Notes under the pieces: model-generated
Seen by the model: only the letters and a program-made list of their open reading frames with translations
The model's database searches: none
What the model was told of the DNA's origin: nothing
Shown here: piece after piece, positions 1 to 8,717 of the stretch
How the letters are laid out: the number at the start of each line of letters is the position of its first letter
Position numbering within the stretch: position 1 is the first letter of the stretch
Translations under genes and position numbers: made by a program
Assembly: GCA_030913385.1 (NCBI GenBank)
Contig: CP133159.1
Coordinates: 3,122,584-3,186,583 of the forward strand
Origin: Cytophagaceae bacterium ABcell3
Lineage (GTDB): Bacteria; Bacteroidota; Bacteroidia; Cytophagales; Cytophagaceae
Direction of reading: 5' to 3'
Length of the DNA: 64,000 nt

Positions 1-1680
1 TTTATCAGACTTAACCAGTTAGGATATTATCCACACGGTCCTAAAAAAGCGGTAGTCGTTTCTTCTGATGCGAAAAAATTCAAGGTTATTGATGCCGAGA
101 CCAACAAAAAGGTATTTAAAGGCAAACTTGATAAAAAAGGAGTATGGGAACACTCTGGTGAAGATGTTAGCCATGCTGATTTTTCTAAGCTTACCAAACC
201 AGGAACATATTACATAGAAGTACCAGGTTTAGCAAACTCTCACCCATTCAAAATAGCTGATAATATAGCATTGGAAATGGGTAAGGCTAGTTTGAAGACC
301 TTCTACTTCCAAAGAACAGTAATTGATCTTGATGAAAAATATGCTGGAAAATGGGCTAGGAAAGCAGGTCACCCTGATAAAGAAGTACTAGTACATGCTT
401 CTGCGGCAACTGAAGAAAGACCTGAAGGAACAAAAATTTCTGCACCTTTCGGTTGGTACGATGCAGGTGACTATAACAAGTATATCGTAAACTCAGGTAT
501 CACTACTTATACTATGTTGGCGCTTTATGAGCACTTCCCTGAGTTTGCTGCTAACATTGATGTAAACATCCCAGAAAGCGACAATGACATCCCTGACCTT
601 TTGGATGAAACATTGTATAATATCAGATGGATGCTTGCTATGCAAGACCCTAATGACGGTGGAGTTTACCATAAATTGACCAATCCTAACTTTGATGGGG
701 AAATCATGCCTCACGAAGCTAAGGAACCAAGATATGTAGTGAAAAAATCTACCGCTGCTACATTGGATTTTGCTGCAGTTATGGCAACTGCTTCAAGGAT
801 TTTCAAAAACTATGAAAAGCAACTTCCAGGTTTTGCAGACTCTACTTTAGCAGCAGCTAAACAGGCGTATGAATGGGCTAAGAAAAACCCAGAAGAGTAC
901 TACGACCAAAACGAAATGAACAAGAAGTTCAAGCCTGCTATTGTTACTGGTGAATATGGTGACAAAAAAGTAAGTGATGAGTTCCAATGGGCTGCTTCTG
1001 AGCTTTATATTGCCACAGGAGATGAAGAGTACTACAAAGCAGCTAACATCGTTGCTACATTAGACAGTTTTGCTGTTCCAGCATGGCCAGAAGTAAATAC
1101 CTTGGGCTTGATTTCCCTTGCTAACCAAGGAAGCAAAATCAAAGACGCTGATGCTATTAAAGGCAGAATCGTTGCGCTAGCGGATGAGCTGAAAAACCAT
1201 GCTGCAGAGTCTGAATTTGGTACGCCTATGGGTATCGAAAAAGGAAACTTTGTATGGGGAAGTAACTCTTTTGCTACCAACCAAGGCATTGTACTTATTC
1301 AGGCATACAGATTGACTAAAGATCCTGAGTACTTATATGCTGCCATTGCCAACCTTGACTACATTTTAGGTAGAAACGGTACAGGTTATAGCTACGTGAG
1401 TGGTTTTGGATCTAAGCCTATGAAAAATCCTCACCACCGTCCTTCTCAGACTGACGGAGTTAAAGAGGTGATTCCTGGATTTATGACTGGCGGGCCTAAC
1501 TATGAGCAGCAAGACAAATATGCATGCATGAAGCCTTACCCTTCTAAGCTTCCTGCAAAATCTTATCTTGATGAAGAGTGTAGTTATGCAGCTAACGAAG
1601 TAGCCATTAACTGGAACTCTCCGTTAACTTATATGACCCTTGCAATTGAAGCTCTTATGGCCGAAAAAGCTAAAAAGTAA
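1..1680 (+). CDS. Glycoside hydrolase family 9 endoglucanase (5' end missing)
   Basis: The reading frame is open from the first base, so the true start lies outside the window. The first ~85 codons read IRLNQLGYYP onward, the typical opening of the Ig-like CelD_N domain that precedes GH9 catalytic modules. The catalytic (alpha/alpha)6-barrel domain follows. It carries the DAGD motif (bases 460-471) with the nucleophile and base aspartates, the HHRPS motif near 1432-1446, and NEVAINWNSPL near 1590-1625 with the general-acid glutamate. GH9 enzymes hydrolyse beta-1,4-glucans such as cellulose or mixed-linkage glucan by inversion. The signal peptide is off-window, so export is likely but not seen. 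No C-terminal sorting domain or carbohydrate-binding module is present. The family call is firm; the exact substrate is not known. Confidence 0.93.
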   Translation, partial: FIRLNQLGYYPHGPKKAVVVSSDAKKFKVIDAETNKKVFKGKLDKKGVWEHSGEDVSHADFSKLTKPGTYYIEVPGLANSHPFKIADNIALEMGKASLKTFYFQRTVIDLDEKYAGKWARKAGHPDKEVLVHASAATEERPEGTKISAPFGWYDAGDYNKYIVNSGITTYTMLALYEHFPEFAANIDVNIPESDNDIPDLLDETLYNIRWMLAMQDPNDGGVYHKLTNPNFDGEIMPHEAKEPRYVVKKSTAATLDFAAVMATASRIFKNYEKQLPGFADSTLAAAKQAYEWAKKNPEEYYDQNEMNKKFKPAIVTGEYGDKKVSDEFQWAASELYIATGDEEYYKAANIVATLDSFAVPAWPEVNTLGLISLANQGSKIKDADAIKGRIVALADELKNHAAESEFGTPMGIEKGNFVWGSNSFATNQGIVLIQAYRLTKDPEYLYAAIANLDYILGRNGTGYSYVSGFGSKPMKNPHHRPSQTDGVKEVIPGFMTGGPNYEQQDKYACMKPYPSKLPAKSYLDEECSYAANEVAINWNSPLTYMTLAIEALMAEKAKK

Positions 1681-1698
1681 GCTTTAATCAACTTATAA

Positions 1699-1736
1699 TA
1701 AAAAAAGAGGCTGGATATTTTCAGCCTCTTTTTTTT
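1699..1736 (+). terminator. Rho-independent terminator after GH9 gene
   Basis: AAAAAGAGGCTG pairs with CAGCCTCTTTTT around a short loop and ends in a T run. It lies 20 bp after the GH9 stop codon. Confidence 0.85.
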
Positions 1737-1816
1737 ATGCCTGCTTTGTCTGAAAAGTATTACGCTACATAAACAGACTTCTCACCAGTTATTAAAATGT
1801 AACTATCCAGGATCGG

Positions 1817-3145
1817 CAGGGCTGACGCATTTAGACTTTAGGGTGTAAGGAACTGCCTTACAGGGCGTTCCGTAAGTCTCATAACCTTTATTGGGTTTAT
1901 TTAATTTATGGGTGCCTTACGGGGCACTGACGATACAAATATAATAATTTTTTAATTGATAATCAGTGTTTTATTATTTTTGGCTTGACTTTTTTCTATA
2001 TAGAGAACTCCATTAAAAAATTCAGTTTCCGATTCATTTGTTCGTATCTTTGGCACTGTGTCAGAACCAAGAAGAACCATCAAAGGCAATTTCAAATATC
2101 CGCTGCAGGAGATCCTGTTTCTGTGCGTAAGTGCCGTTGTCAGCAATGCGGGGGACTGGCATGAGATTGTTACATTCGGCAAAGAAAAAATTGAATGGCT
2201 ACGTAAATTTTTCCCTTACCGTAACGGTGTCCCTTCGCACGATACCCTGGAAAGGGTATTTGCAAAGATAGTACCGGATGAGTTTGGCGAGTGTTTTGTA
2301 GAGTGGGCATCAACCATGTTCAGGCCAGTCGAAAACGAGACAATCAATATTGACGGGAAGCGAATCCGTGGATCGTATGACAGCAGAAAGGGCGCCAATG
2401 CATTGCACATGGTATCGGCTTATGCCACCGCTAACCATCTTACCCTCGGTCAATTGGCCGTGCCAGACAAAAGCAACGAGATCACAGCCATCCCCAAGCT
2501 TCTGGATATGATAACTGTTGAAAACACAACAGTGACAATAGATGCCATGGGCTGCCAAAAAGATATTACGGAAAAAATAATCCGGAAAAACGGTGACTAT
2601 GTAATTGCTGTAAAGAACAACCAGAAAGAGCTATTCCAGCAAATAGATAGGGTATTTGAAAAACAGGGGGTTGCAGATGTGCACAAACAGATAGACACGG
2701 GACATGGCAGGTTGGAGAGCCGCACCTGCAAACTGATAAATGACCTGAGGTTCATAGATGCAGCACATCAATGGTGCGGCATAAAGTCAGTGGCAAGGTT
2801 AGAGTCAGAGCGCTATAACAAGCTTACAGGAAAGCAGGAGCAACAGGTGAGGTATTATATAAGCAGCCATGACAAGACCGCTGAATGGCTTAACGGTACA
2901 ATACGCAACCACTGGGCAATTGAAAACAAGCTGCACTGGAGCCTGGATGTGGTTTTTGGGGAAGATAGTTCCAGAAGAAGAAAGGGGTATACAGCACAAA
3001 ACTTCCACATCTTGAATAAAGTGTCCCTGATCTTGCTACAAAAACATAAATCTAAGGAAACAAAGCCAAAAAAAAGGTATAAAGCAATATTCAACGATGC
3101 TTTTAGGGAAGAAATTTTAGATGTTTTCTAAATGCGTTAGCCCTG
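1817..3145 (+). mobile_element. Intact ISAs1-family insertion sequence (1329 bp)
   Basis: The ends are imperfect inverted repeats: CAGGGCTGACGCATTTAGA at 1817-1835 and its complement at 3127-3145, with 18 of 19 positions matching. A perfect 10-bp direct repeat, ccaggatcgg, flanks the element at 1807-1816 and 3146-3155, which fits the 8-10 bp duplications of this family. One transposase gene fills most of it. The ~240 bp before the gene hold small hairpins (GTAAGG/CCTTAC at 1845-1861; GTGCC/GGGCAC near 1910-1925). The intact gene and exact duplication point to a recent insertion. The site is intergenic, about 80 bp upstream of the next lipoprotein gene, whose promoter it may affect. Confidence 0.93.
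2058..3131 (+). CDS. ISAs1-family transposase
   Basis: A 357-residue DDE transposase of the ISAs1 (H-repeat-associated) family. Recognisable parts are the N-terminal KYPLQEILFLCVSAVVSNA segment with GDWHEI, the INIDGKRIRGS motif with the first catalytic aspartate, the ITAIPKLLDM and TVTIDAMGCQKDI segment with the second aspartate, and the RNHWAIENKLHWSLDVVFGED block with the catalytic glutamate. The frame opens at the GTG at 2058. In-frame codons upstream of it (after a stop at 2001) also look family-like but offer no ATG, GTG or TTG. A TATCTTTG sequence at 2045-2052 fits the -7 promoter motif, so the message may be nearly leaderless. The gene ends 14 bp inside the right inverted repeat and appears complete. 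Confidence 0.93.
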   Translation: MSEPRRTIKGNFKYPLQEILFLCVSAVVSNAGDWHEIVTFGKEKIEWLRKFFPYRNGVPSHDTLERVFAKIVPDEFGECFVEWASTMFRPVENETINIDGKRIRGSYDSRKGANALHMVSAYATANHLTLGQLAVPDKSNEITAIPKLLDMITVENTTVTIDAMGCQKDITEKIIRKNGDYVIAVKNNQKELFQQIDRVFEKQGVADVHKQIDTGHGRLESRTCKLINDLRFIDAAHQWCGIKSVARLESERYNKLTGKQEQQVRYYISSHDKTAEWLNGTIRNHWAIENKLHWSLDVVFGEDSSRRRKGYTAQNFHILNKVSLILLQKHKSKETKPKKRYKAIFNDAFREEILDVF

Positions 3146-3236
3146 CCAGGATCGGTGCTTTAACAATAATTGTGTACTGAATAATTTATATTGTCGATAA
3201 AAATACTTAAGTTTGGTTAGAACTATAATAACTCCA

Positions 3237-3731
3237 ATGACAAAGAAACTAACATTCATTGCATTTACCTTATTTGTATTATATAGCTGTGGTACTAGCA
3301 GATACGAGTTTTGGGATATTGAAAAGTTCAATATTGATGATAAAGCCTTGGAAGAATATGAGGAAGTGAAAATTCTATATACAAGCCGTGGTCCAGGCAA
3401 CAACAAAAAGATGAGCTATTATATCCATTTAATTGCTGTTTCTCAAAAATCAGGCGACACCGTCAACATTCTTACCACTGCTGATAACGGGCTAAAACTA
3501 GAAGATAAAAATAAAGTGTTTAACTTTTTCACTGAAGATAATATTGCATCGAAAATCATGCAGATGGATCCAGATGACATTGAAGACATTAAAAGCCTTG
3601 AAGATATTGAAAGCCAACCGTCAAAAACCATCAGTAAAGTGGCAAGAGACCCTGAATTTGACGAAGTAGCAGATAACAGCTATCCTACTATAAAAGGCTC
3701 AATTGGCACCTATGTGCCTAACCAGGAATAA
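3237..3731 (+). CDS. Unknown small lipoprotein
   Basis: The ATG at 3237 gives a clean lipoprotein signal peptide, MTKKLTFIAFTLFVLYSC, with Cys18 as the lipidation site; an upstream TTG would only add residues ahead of it. The mature part (about 147 residues) is acidic and rich in D/E, with a repeated D-I-E-D-I-K/E-S pattern near residues 110-130. I do not recognise the family. It starts about 80 bp after the ISAs1 element and is followed within 20 bp by another small unknown gene, so the two may be cotranscribed. Cell location is probably the outer or inner membrane through the lipid anchor. Confidence 0.75.
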   Translation: MTKKLTFIAFTLFVLYSCGTSRYEFWDIEKFNIDDKALEEYEEVKILYTSRGPGNNKKMSYYIHLIAVSQKSGDTVNILTTADNGLKLEDKNKVFNFFTEDNIASKIMQMDPDDIEDIKSLEDIESQPSKTISKVARDPEFDEVADNSYPTIKGSIGTYVPNQE

Positions 3732-3750
3732 AAGGCCTAAGGTACCGTCA

Positions 3751-4119
3751 ATGCAGAAAAAGGCGAAACAAACACACGGAACAACTGAGCATGTCTTGGA
3801 CAGTAGGCGAAAAATAGCCTTTGGTAAGACCTGCTTTAGTATAGTTAGTAGTGAAGGTTGCCACAAAGATGAAAGGTTTTACTACAGTGATATTAAAGCA
3901 GTTAATTATTGTCACACTAAAGTTAACTGGTTTAAGTCAGCAGTTAAGTTCATTCTACTGTTGTTTTTTGAATCATATGGCAATCCTGTTTCTGGGGAAA
4001 GCAAGAAGTTAGAGATAATATTCAAGAGCGGAACAAAAAGATTTTTGTTTTTAGAGCATACCCACAAAGATGTTATAGAAAGTTTGAGAAAGGAGCTGTT
4101 TACCCGAGTTTCAGGCTAA
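3751..4119 (+). CDS. Hypothetical protein, possibly PH-like fold
   Basis: The start at 3751 (MQKKAKQTHG) lies just after the previous stop; in-frame TTG 3703 and ATG 3712 lie inside the previous gene. The product has 122 residues. A hydrophobic stretch FKSAVKFILLLFF (around residues 60-72) interrupts a pattern of short strands (FGKTCFSIVSSEG, RFYYSDIKAVNY, KLEIIFKSGTKRFLFLEH) followed by a C-terminal helix (HKDVIESLRKEL). This arrangement resembles small bacterial PH-like domains with an embedded membrane segment, but that is only a guess from the pattern. No family is recognised. Confidence 0.55.
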   Translation: MQKKAKQTHGTTEHVLDSRRKIAFGKTCFSIVSSEGCHKDERFYYSDIKAVNYCHTKVNWFKSAVKFILLLFFESYGNPVSGESKKLEIIFKSGTKRFLFLEHTHKDVIESLRKELFTRVSG

Positions 4120-4333
4120 AACAGTTTTTAGGTTTTCTGGCAAAAGTTGCTCATTGCAAGAGTATAAAACTTACCAAACAAAAGTACACTGCACTTATCG
4201 AAGAAAGTTGTTGGGAAATCGATATTTTAGAAATATTTTAATATTTTCAAAATCCATTGCTACACGTTAATCCCGGAGGGGGGAAGGAGGTATTTGTGTT
4301 GTTGGTCTGGCTGGGTCATATTTAATTAGTATC

Positions 4334-5056
4334 ATGAACAAACTACTTGCTTTATTGGCAATCACATTTTCCATCAGCTGTACAGGGCAAAATAAACCTG
4401 AAGCAAAAGCCGATATAGTCACATTGGCACATTCACCTTTGGATACAGCAGCCTCTTTTTTAAGAAAAGACTATACTCTTTATTCATATATTCCAGACAA
4501 GTTTCCTCGCAATGGAGGAACAGAGTTTTGGTTAGTTCCGAAAGATAGCACTGACAAATTTACGATAAATGCATCTAACTCAATGGTAATAAAATCTACT
4601 GAAGGAATAAGAGTTTGTGTTGTACCAGCAGACGATAACTTCAAGCTAAGTATTTTTAAAAATGATCTTTTAGCTGAAGAGATAAGTTTTAACGTAATTG
4701 ATTTTGAAGAGCCTAAAATTTCCGTTTACTCAGAACAAGAGTTGGCAAAGAATAGCTTAAGTCACAAAAAGGATTCGGTCCTGATTAAGATTGAGCAACC
4801 TAACCTAAAATATAAAAGGGTTTACCCAAAAGATTGTCGTTATACTTCTGATAGCTTAGTTATTTCAGTTGTTAGGGATGGAAAAACAATAGGAAAATTC
4901 ACTACGAAAGAAGGAAAAGTTTCACTACTCAATTTTAACCTTCAGAAAAATGACAGTTTTCATATTGAAGCTTTTAACGTACAACGCAAAAACTTCATAA
5001 ACCAGTTGTTTCCCGTAGTACATAAATTAGAAGCTGATTACCAAATATCACAATAA
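4334..5056 (+). CDS. Unknown lipoprotein
   Basis: A 240-residue protein with signal peptide MNKLLALLAITFSISC, giving Cys16 as the lipidation site. The rest looks like beta-rich domains (alternating hydrophobic and polar residues; segments such as VISVVRDGKTIGKFTTKEGKV). It is followed after 35 bp by a second lipoprotein gene, then by the interrupted TPR lipoprotein, so the three probably formed one operon before the ISL3 insertion. The 214-bp gap upstream (4120-4333) shows no terminator or clear promoter. No family is recognised. Confidence 0.75.
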   Translation: MNKLLALLAITFSISCTGQNKPEAKADIVTLAHSPLDTAASFLRKDYTLYSYIPDKFPRNGGTEFWLVPKDSTDKFTINASNSMVIKSTEGIRVCVVPADDNFKLSIFKNDLLAEEISFNVIDFEEPKISVYSEQELAKNSLSHKKDSVLIKIEQPNLKYKRVYPKDCRYTSDSLVISVVRDGKTIGKFTTKEGKVSLLNFNLQKNDSFHIEAFNVQRKNFINQLFPVVHKLEADYQISQ

Positions 5057-5091
5057 AACTATTACGCAATATTTTTTATAAACTTTCACTC

Positions 5092-6147
5092 ATGAAAAGT
5101 CATTTAAGATTATTAATGTTTTTGCTCACCATACTAGTCGCTTGTAATGAGCAACATAAAGACAGTTCTCAAAATGTAGAGGAGCAGGTAACAGTTCCGA
5201 AGGAGCCTAAAGTTGATCCCAAAGAAGAATTGCTAAAACTTGTAAACCTTTGGAGTCGTTTTGATAGTTCAGGCCAAATTTTAAAAACAACGGCATCTAA
5301 GCCTTCAGAGGTTGTAGGAAGAGAAGGGACAGTTATAAAAATTAACCCTTCGGACTTAACCACAAAAAGCGGAAATCCATTGGGTAAGGTCATTGAAGTT
5401 GAATTAAAAGAGTTGACCAACCAATTTGACCTTTTACAGTCAAACACACCAACAGTTTCCAATGGTGACCTATTGGTTTCAGGAGGAGCTTATTACATCA
5501 ACTTAACCTCAAATGGGGAACCATTGAAATTAAAGGAAAACAAGAAACTAAAGGTACAGTTTCCCATAAAATCTGATGAAGAAATGCAACTTTTTTATGG
5601 CACACGTGATTCATTGGAACAGTTGAACTGGGAAGAGGCTAATGAAAGTTTGAAATTTCCTCAAGAAACAGAGGCTGTAGCAGCAGATGAGGATGTTACA
5701 GAAGATTTCTTAATAAATGGTGGCCTTACTTATGATACGGCTACCGAAAAAGCAAAAGAAAATCACAGACGTTTATCCAAAAAACTATATGAAGAAACAG
5801 GAATATCCAAGTTAGGGTGGATAAATGTAGACAGGTTTTTAAAAATGAAAAATAGGACAAATTTAACTGTACAGTTCAATGATTCTGATAGTTTGAGCTT
5901 TGTTAATACATTTGTAATATTTGAAGACATAAACAGTGTGATTCAATCTTTCTTTATTACAGGTCAAAATAAAGAAAATAGCTTTACAATACCGATAGGC
6001 AGTAAAGTTCATGTGATTTCATATTCAACAAAAGACGAAACCATTCTGGCATCGTCACTAAAAACAGTTGTTAAAGAGAATCAAAAAGTAACCTTACCTA
6101 TGAAAGTCGTCAATGAGCAAGAGTTAGTTTCCTTGATGAAGAAATAG
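5092..6147 (+). CDS. Unknown lipoprotein with ZU5-like segment
   Basis: A 351-residue protein with signal peptide MKSHLRLLMFLLTILVAC and lipidated Cys18, followed by a charged linker (EEQVTVPKEPKVDPKEEL). Residues ~75-165 contain REGTVIKINPSDL, GKVIEVELKEL and SGGAYYINLTSNGEPLKL, a pattern I associate with Bacteroidetes surface proteins that have a ZU5-like beta domain. A later LGWINVDRF motif (residues ~240-250) recurs in the same group of proteins. Function is unknown; envelope location is likely. It lies 58 bp before the former start of the TPR lipoprotein. Confidence 0.7.
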   Translation: MKSHLRLLMFLLTILVACNEQHKDSSQNVEEQVTVPKEPKVDPKEELLKLVNLWSRFDSSGQILKTTASKPSEVVGREGTVIKINPSDLTTKSGNPLGKVIEVELKELTNQFDLLQSNTPTVSNGDLLVSGGAYYINLTSNGEPLKLKENKKLKVQFPIKSDEEMQLFYGTRDSLEQLNWEEANESLKFPQETEAVAADEDVTEDFLINGGLTYDTATEKAKENHRRLSKKLYEETGISKLGWINVDRFLKMKNRTNLTVQFNDSDSLSFVNTFVIFEDINSVIQSFFITGQNKENSFTIPIGSKVHVISYSTKDETILASSLKTVVKENQKVTLPMKVVNEQELVSLMKK

Positions 6148-6231
6148 CAGAAGAAGCCTTAGTATGTCTAATTGGACCTATGTCATATAAAACCATATCA
6201 AGTTTTGAATGTCAAAATTGTACTTTATGTA

Positions 6232-7506
6232 GGGTCTATATGATTTACTGTGGAAAGGTGATATAATGTAGTTATTTTTACAAAATGAACAGTATCGAAA
6301 TATTTCAATTGGCTTTGCAGTTAACAAAGCCTTGGTCGGTAACCGATGTTAGGTTTCAGGAAGCATCCAATGGTAAACAAGAACTTCATATAACCATTAG
6401 CTTTGAGCGTGGTTTCGTATTTGAACCAGAAAGTAAAGTTCATGATACTCAATATAGGACTTGGCGTCACCTCAATTTTTTTGAACATGAATGTTATCTT
6501 CATTGCAAAGTCCCTCGAATCAAAACAACGGATGGAAAGGTAAAAACCGTGGAAGTGCCGTGGGCTAGAAAAGGAAGTGGTTTTACTTTGTTGTTTGAGG
6601 CTTTTAGCATGGCTTTGATTGAGCGAGAGATGCCCGTGAACAAAGCAGCTGATTTAGTGAATGAGTACCCACAGCGCATATGGAATATATTTAACTACTG
6701 GATACAAATTGCCTATCGGGCAGATGATCAAAGCTCGGTGACCCAATTGGGTATTGATGAGACTTCTGTAAGAAAAGGACATGATTATGTGACCGTAGCA
6801 GCAGATTTGGCTACTCGCCGTGTGATTCATGTTACTCCAGGCAAGGATCGGCACACTATCGGAAGAATTAAAGACCATTTAAAAGCAAAGGGTGTTGAAC
6901 ATCTGTCAATTACCGACGCATGCATTGATATGTCTACAGGTTTTATCGCAGGCATGCTCGAACATTTTCCTAACACCTCGGTAACATTTGATAAATTTCA
7001 TGTAGTCAAACTGCTTAATGAAGCTATGGACGATGTACGTAAGCGAGAAGTCCGAGAACACTCAATACTTAAAGGACACAAATACACGCTATTAAAGTCC
7101 ACACACAAACTTAGCGCTAAACAGAAGCAGGACCGGCAGGTACTTATTGAACTGTTACCAACTATTGGGAAGGCTTATCGGTTAAAGACCTTATTTCAGA
7201 GCTTTTGGGAGTTTAAAACAAAAGAAGAGGGCTCTGCTTTCTTGGCTTACTGGTGTGACCTTGTTGAAGAGGAAGGCTTGTATGCCTTCAAGAAGTTTGT
7301 AAACACAATAAAGTCCCACTGGCAAGGAATTACCAATTATGTCGAGTCCCAGATTGCCAATGGTGTCATGGAAGGGATTAACAGCAAAATACAACTAGCT
7401 AAAAGAAGAGCTCGTGGATATCGGAATATTACAAATTTTATCAACATGATTTACTTTATTTCCTCTAAATTGAAATTCAATTACCCACAGTATTCCACAT
7501 AGGGCC
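6232..7506 (+). mobile_element. Intact ISL3-family insertion sequence (1275 bp)
   Basis: Terminal imperfect inverted repeats of 22 bp (16 matches) start with GGGTCTATATG at 6232 and the complement of GGCCCTATGTG ending at 7506, and both end in TACTGTGG. A perfect 8-bp direct repeat, tttatgta, flanks them at 6224-6231 and 7507-7514, the duplication length typical of ISL3. One full-length transposase fills the element. It sits inside the signal-peptide codons of a TPR lipoprotein gene. Confidence 0.94.
6285..7502 (+). CDS. ISL3-family transposase
   Basis: A 405-residue ISL3-type (DDE_Tnp_ISL3) transposase. The LGIDETSVRKGHDYVT block (around residue 155) carries the first catalytic aspartate, ITDACIDMSTGFIAGMLEHFP with FDKFHVVKLLNEAMD the second, and the C-terminal YVESQIANGVMEGINSKIQL block the catalytic glutamate. 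The usual N-terminal zinc-finger region appears divergent or short. The gene begins 53 bp inside the left end and stops 4 bp before the right end, so its last codons lie in the inverted repeat. Nothing suggests that it is inactive. Confidence 0.94.
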   Translation: MNSIEIFQLALQLTKPWSVTDVRFQEASNGKQELHITISFERGFVFEPESKVHDTQYRTWRHLNFFEHECYLHCKVPRIKTTDGKVKTVEVPWARKGSGFTLLFEAFSMALIEREMPVNKAADLVNEYPQRIWNIFNYWIQIAYRADDQSSVTQLGIDETSVRKGHDYVTVAADLATRRVIHVTPGKDRHTIGRIKDHLKAKGVEHLSITDACIDMSTGFIAGMLEHFPNTSVTFDKFHVVKLLNEAMDDVRKREVREHSILKGHKYTLLKSTHKLSAKQKQDRQVLIELLPTIGKAYRLKTLFQSFWEFKTKEEGSAFLAYWCDLVEEEGLYAFKKFVNTIKSHWQGITNYVESQIANGVMEGINSKIQLAKRRARGYRNITNFINMIYFISSKLKFNYPQYST

Positions 7507-8153
7507 TTTATGTAATTGTTGGTGTATTAATAATTTCTTGCCGAAAAAGCAAAGAATCACAAGTGGTACTACAACAAGCAATGGATATATATTATTTAAC
7601 AAAGCTTGAAGATAGTATTAGAATTGACAGTTCTTTGGCATTAACAAACAAAGCATTGGCCTTAGATGGTCGTAACATATCAGCCCTTCAACATAAAAAC
7701 ACACTTCTATTTTTACGAAAAGACATAAACGAATTGCTGCAAGTAACTGACAAACTCATTAAAATCAGCCCTGAGAGGCCATTTTACCTTGGGAAAAAAG
7801 CTTTATTCCTAGAATTAGCAGGAGACTCTTTAAATGCCGTAAAATATTATCAAAAAGCTATTGATAAATATCGAGAGTACCTGAGTTCTGACACAGTAAA
7901 TTTTGACCTAATGTTGGAGTATGTTGGAGTATTAGAAGCTTCGGGCCACATTTTGTTGGCGGAGAAAACATTGAGTGAAATGAAAAAAATGGACCTACAA
8001 GATTATCAAAATGAAATTATCGACCTCTATAAAAAACAAAAATTATCAAAAAAACAGCTTATTAAATATTGGAATGGTGAAATTCAATTTAACGAAATTG
8101 AAGGAAACTAAAGCTTTTTAAAAAAGGAACTTATCTATGATACACCACAGACA

Positions 8154-8660
8154 ATGAAAGAAGTTGTTGAACTTGCTAGCAAAACCATAACCATCGGCAG
8201 AAATGGTTTTTTGAAGACCAAGGGAAGTATTGATACCAATGTTTATTATATAGAAAGCGGGAGTGTAAGGATTTTTATAGGGGATAATGGTACAGAGCAA
8301 GTAATTAGGTTTGGCTATAAAGGAAATCTAATCGTTTCGCTGGATTCTTTTTTAACCGGAAAACCTTCTGATTTATGTATTCAAACCATAAAAAAAACAG
8401 TATTAAAAGTTATTCCCAAAGAGTGCTTTGATAGTTTTCTGGAAACCGAAGACAACAGGTCATTATGGACTAAGGTGTTAGAAAACATGGCTCTGGAGCA
8501 AATGGAACGGGAGATAGATATTTTAACAACATCTCCCAAAGAAAGGTATGAACGTATTTTAAAAAGAAGCCCTCAGCTATTTCAGGAAATCCCCAATAAA
8601 CATATTGCAAATTATTTAAGAATGAGTGCCGAAACACTTTCACGACTAAAAAAGTCTTGA
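8154..8660 (+). CDS. Crp/Fnr-family transcriptional regulator
   Basis: A 168-residue protein. An N-terminal cyclic-nucleotide-binding-like beta roll (about residues 10-95; TIGRNGFLKTKGSIDTNVYYIESGSVRIF) is followed by a long dimer helix (TKVLENMALEQMEREI). A short C-terminal helix-turn-helix (IPNKHIANYLRMSAETLSRLKK) matches the CAP-type wing. There are no FNR-type cysteines for an iron-sulfur cluster. It is about 20-30 residues shorter than usual at the N-terminus; the in-frame codons upstream (KELIYDTPQT) look homologous but have no normal start codon. It directly precedes a DinB-fold gene with its own promoter, a pairing that suggests local control. Confidence 0.85.
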   Translation: MKEVVELASKTITIGRNGFLKTKGSIDTNVYYIESGSVRIFIGDNGTEQVIRFGYKGNLIVSLDSFLTGKPSDLCIQTIKKTVLKVIPKECFDSFLETEDNRSLWTKVLENMALEQMEREIDILTTSPKERYERILKRSPQLFQEIPNKHIANYLRMSAETLSRLKKS

Positions 8661-8661
8661 C

Positions 8662-8691
8662 TTTGATCAAGGATTATAAAACTTACTTTTG
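8662..8691 (+). promoter_or_regulatory. Promoter of the DinB-fold gene with overlapping palindrome
   Basis: TTTG at 8662-8665 and TACTTTTG at 8684-8691 are separated by 18 bp, a good match to the Bacteroidetes -33/-7 promoter (TTTG / TAnnTTTG). The palindrome TTGATCAA (8663-8670) covers the -33 box and may be an operator for the adjacent Crp-like regulator; that last point is inference. Confidence 0.6.
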
Positions 8692-8717
8692 ACATCTTGC
8701 ATAAAAACAAAAAACAT

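Larger units (their letters stand above)
6205..8111 (+). pseudogene. TPR lipoprotein gene split by an ISL3 element
   Basis: Removing the ISL3 element and one copy of its 8-bp duplication joins base 6231 to 7515 in frame. This restores a start (TTG 6205) and a textbook lipoprotein signal peptide, MNVKIVLYVIVGVLIISC, followed by RKSKESQ and the TPR-like body. The remaining open frame from GTG 7563 to 8111 (182 residues) keeps the TPR helices (about residues 20-140: ALTNKALALDGRNISALQ, KYYQKAIDKYREYL) but has lost the signal and lipobox, so any product would stay in the cytoplasm. The start is inferred: the upstream stop at 6169-6171 leaves only TTG codons in frame. Confidence 0.8.
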
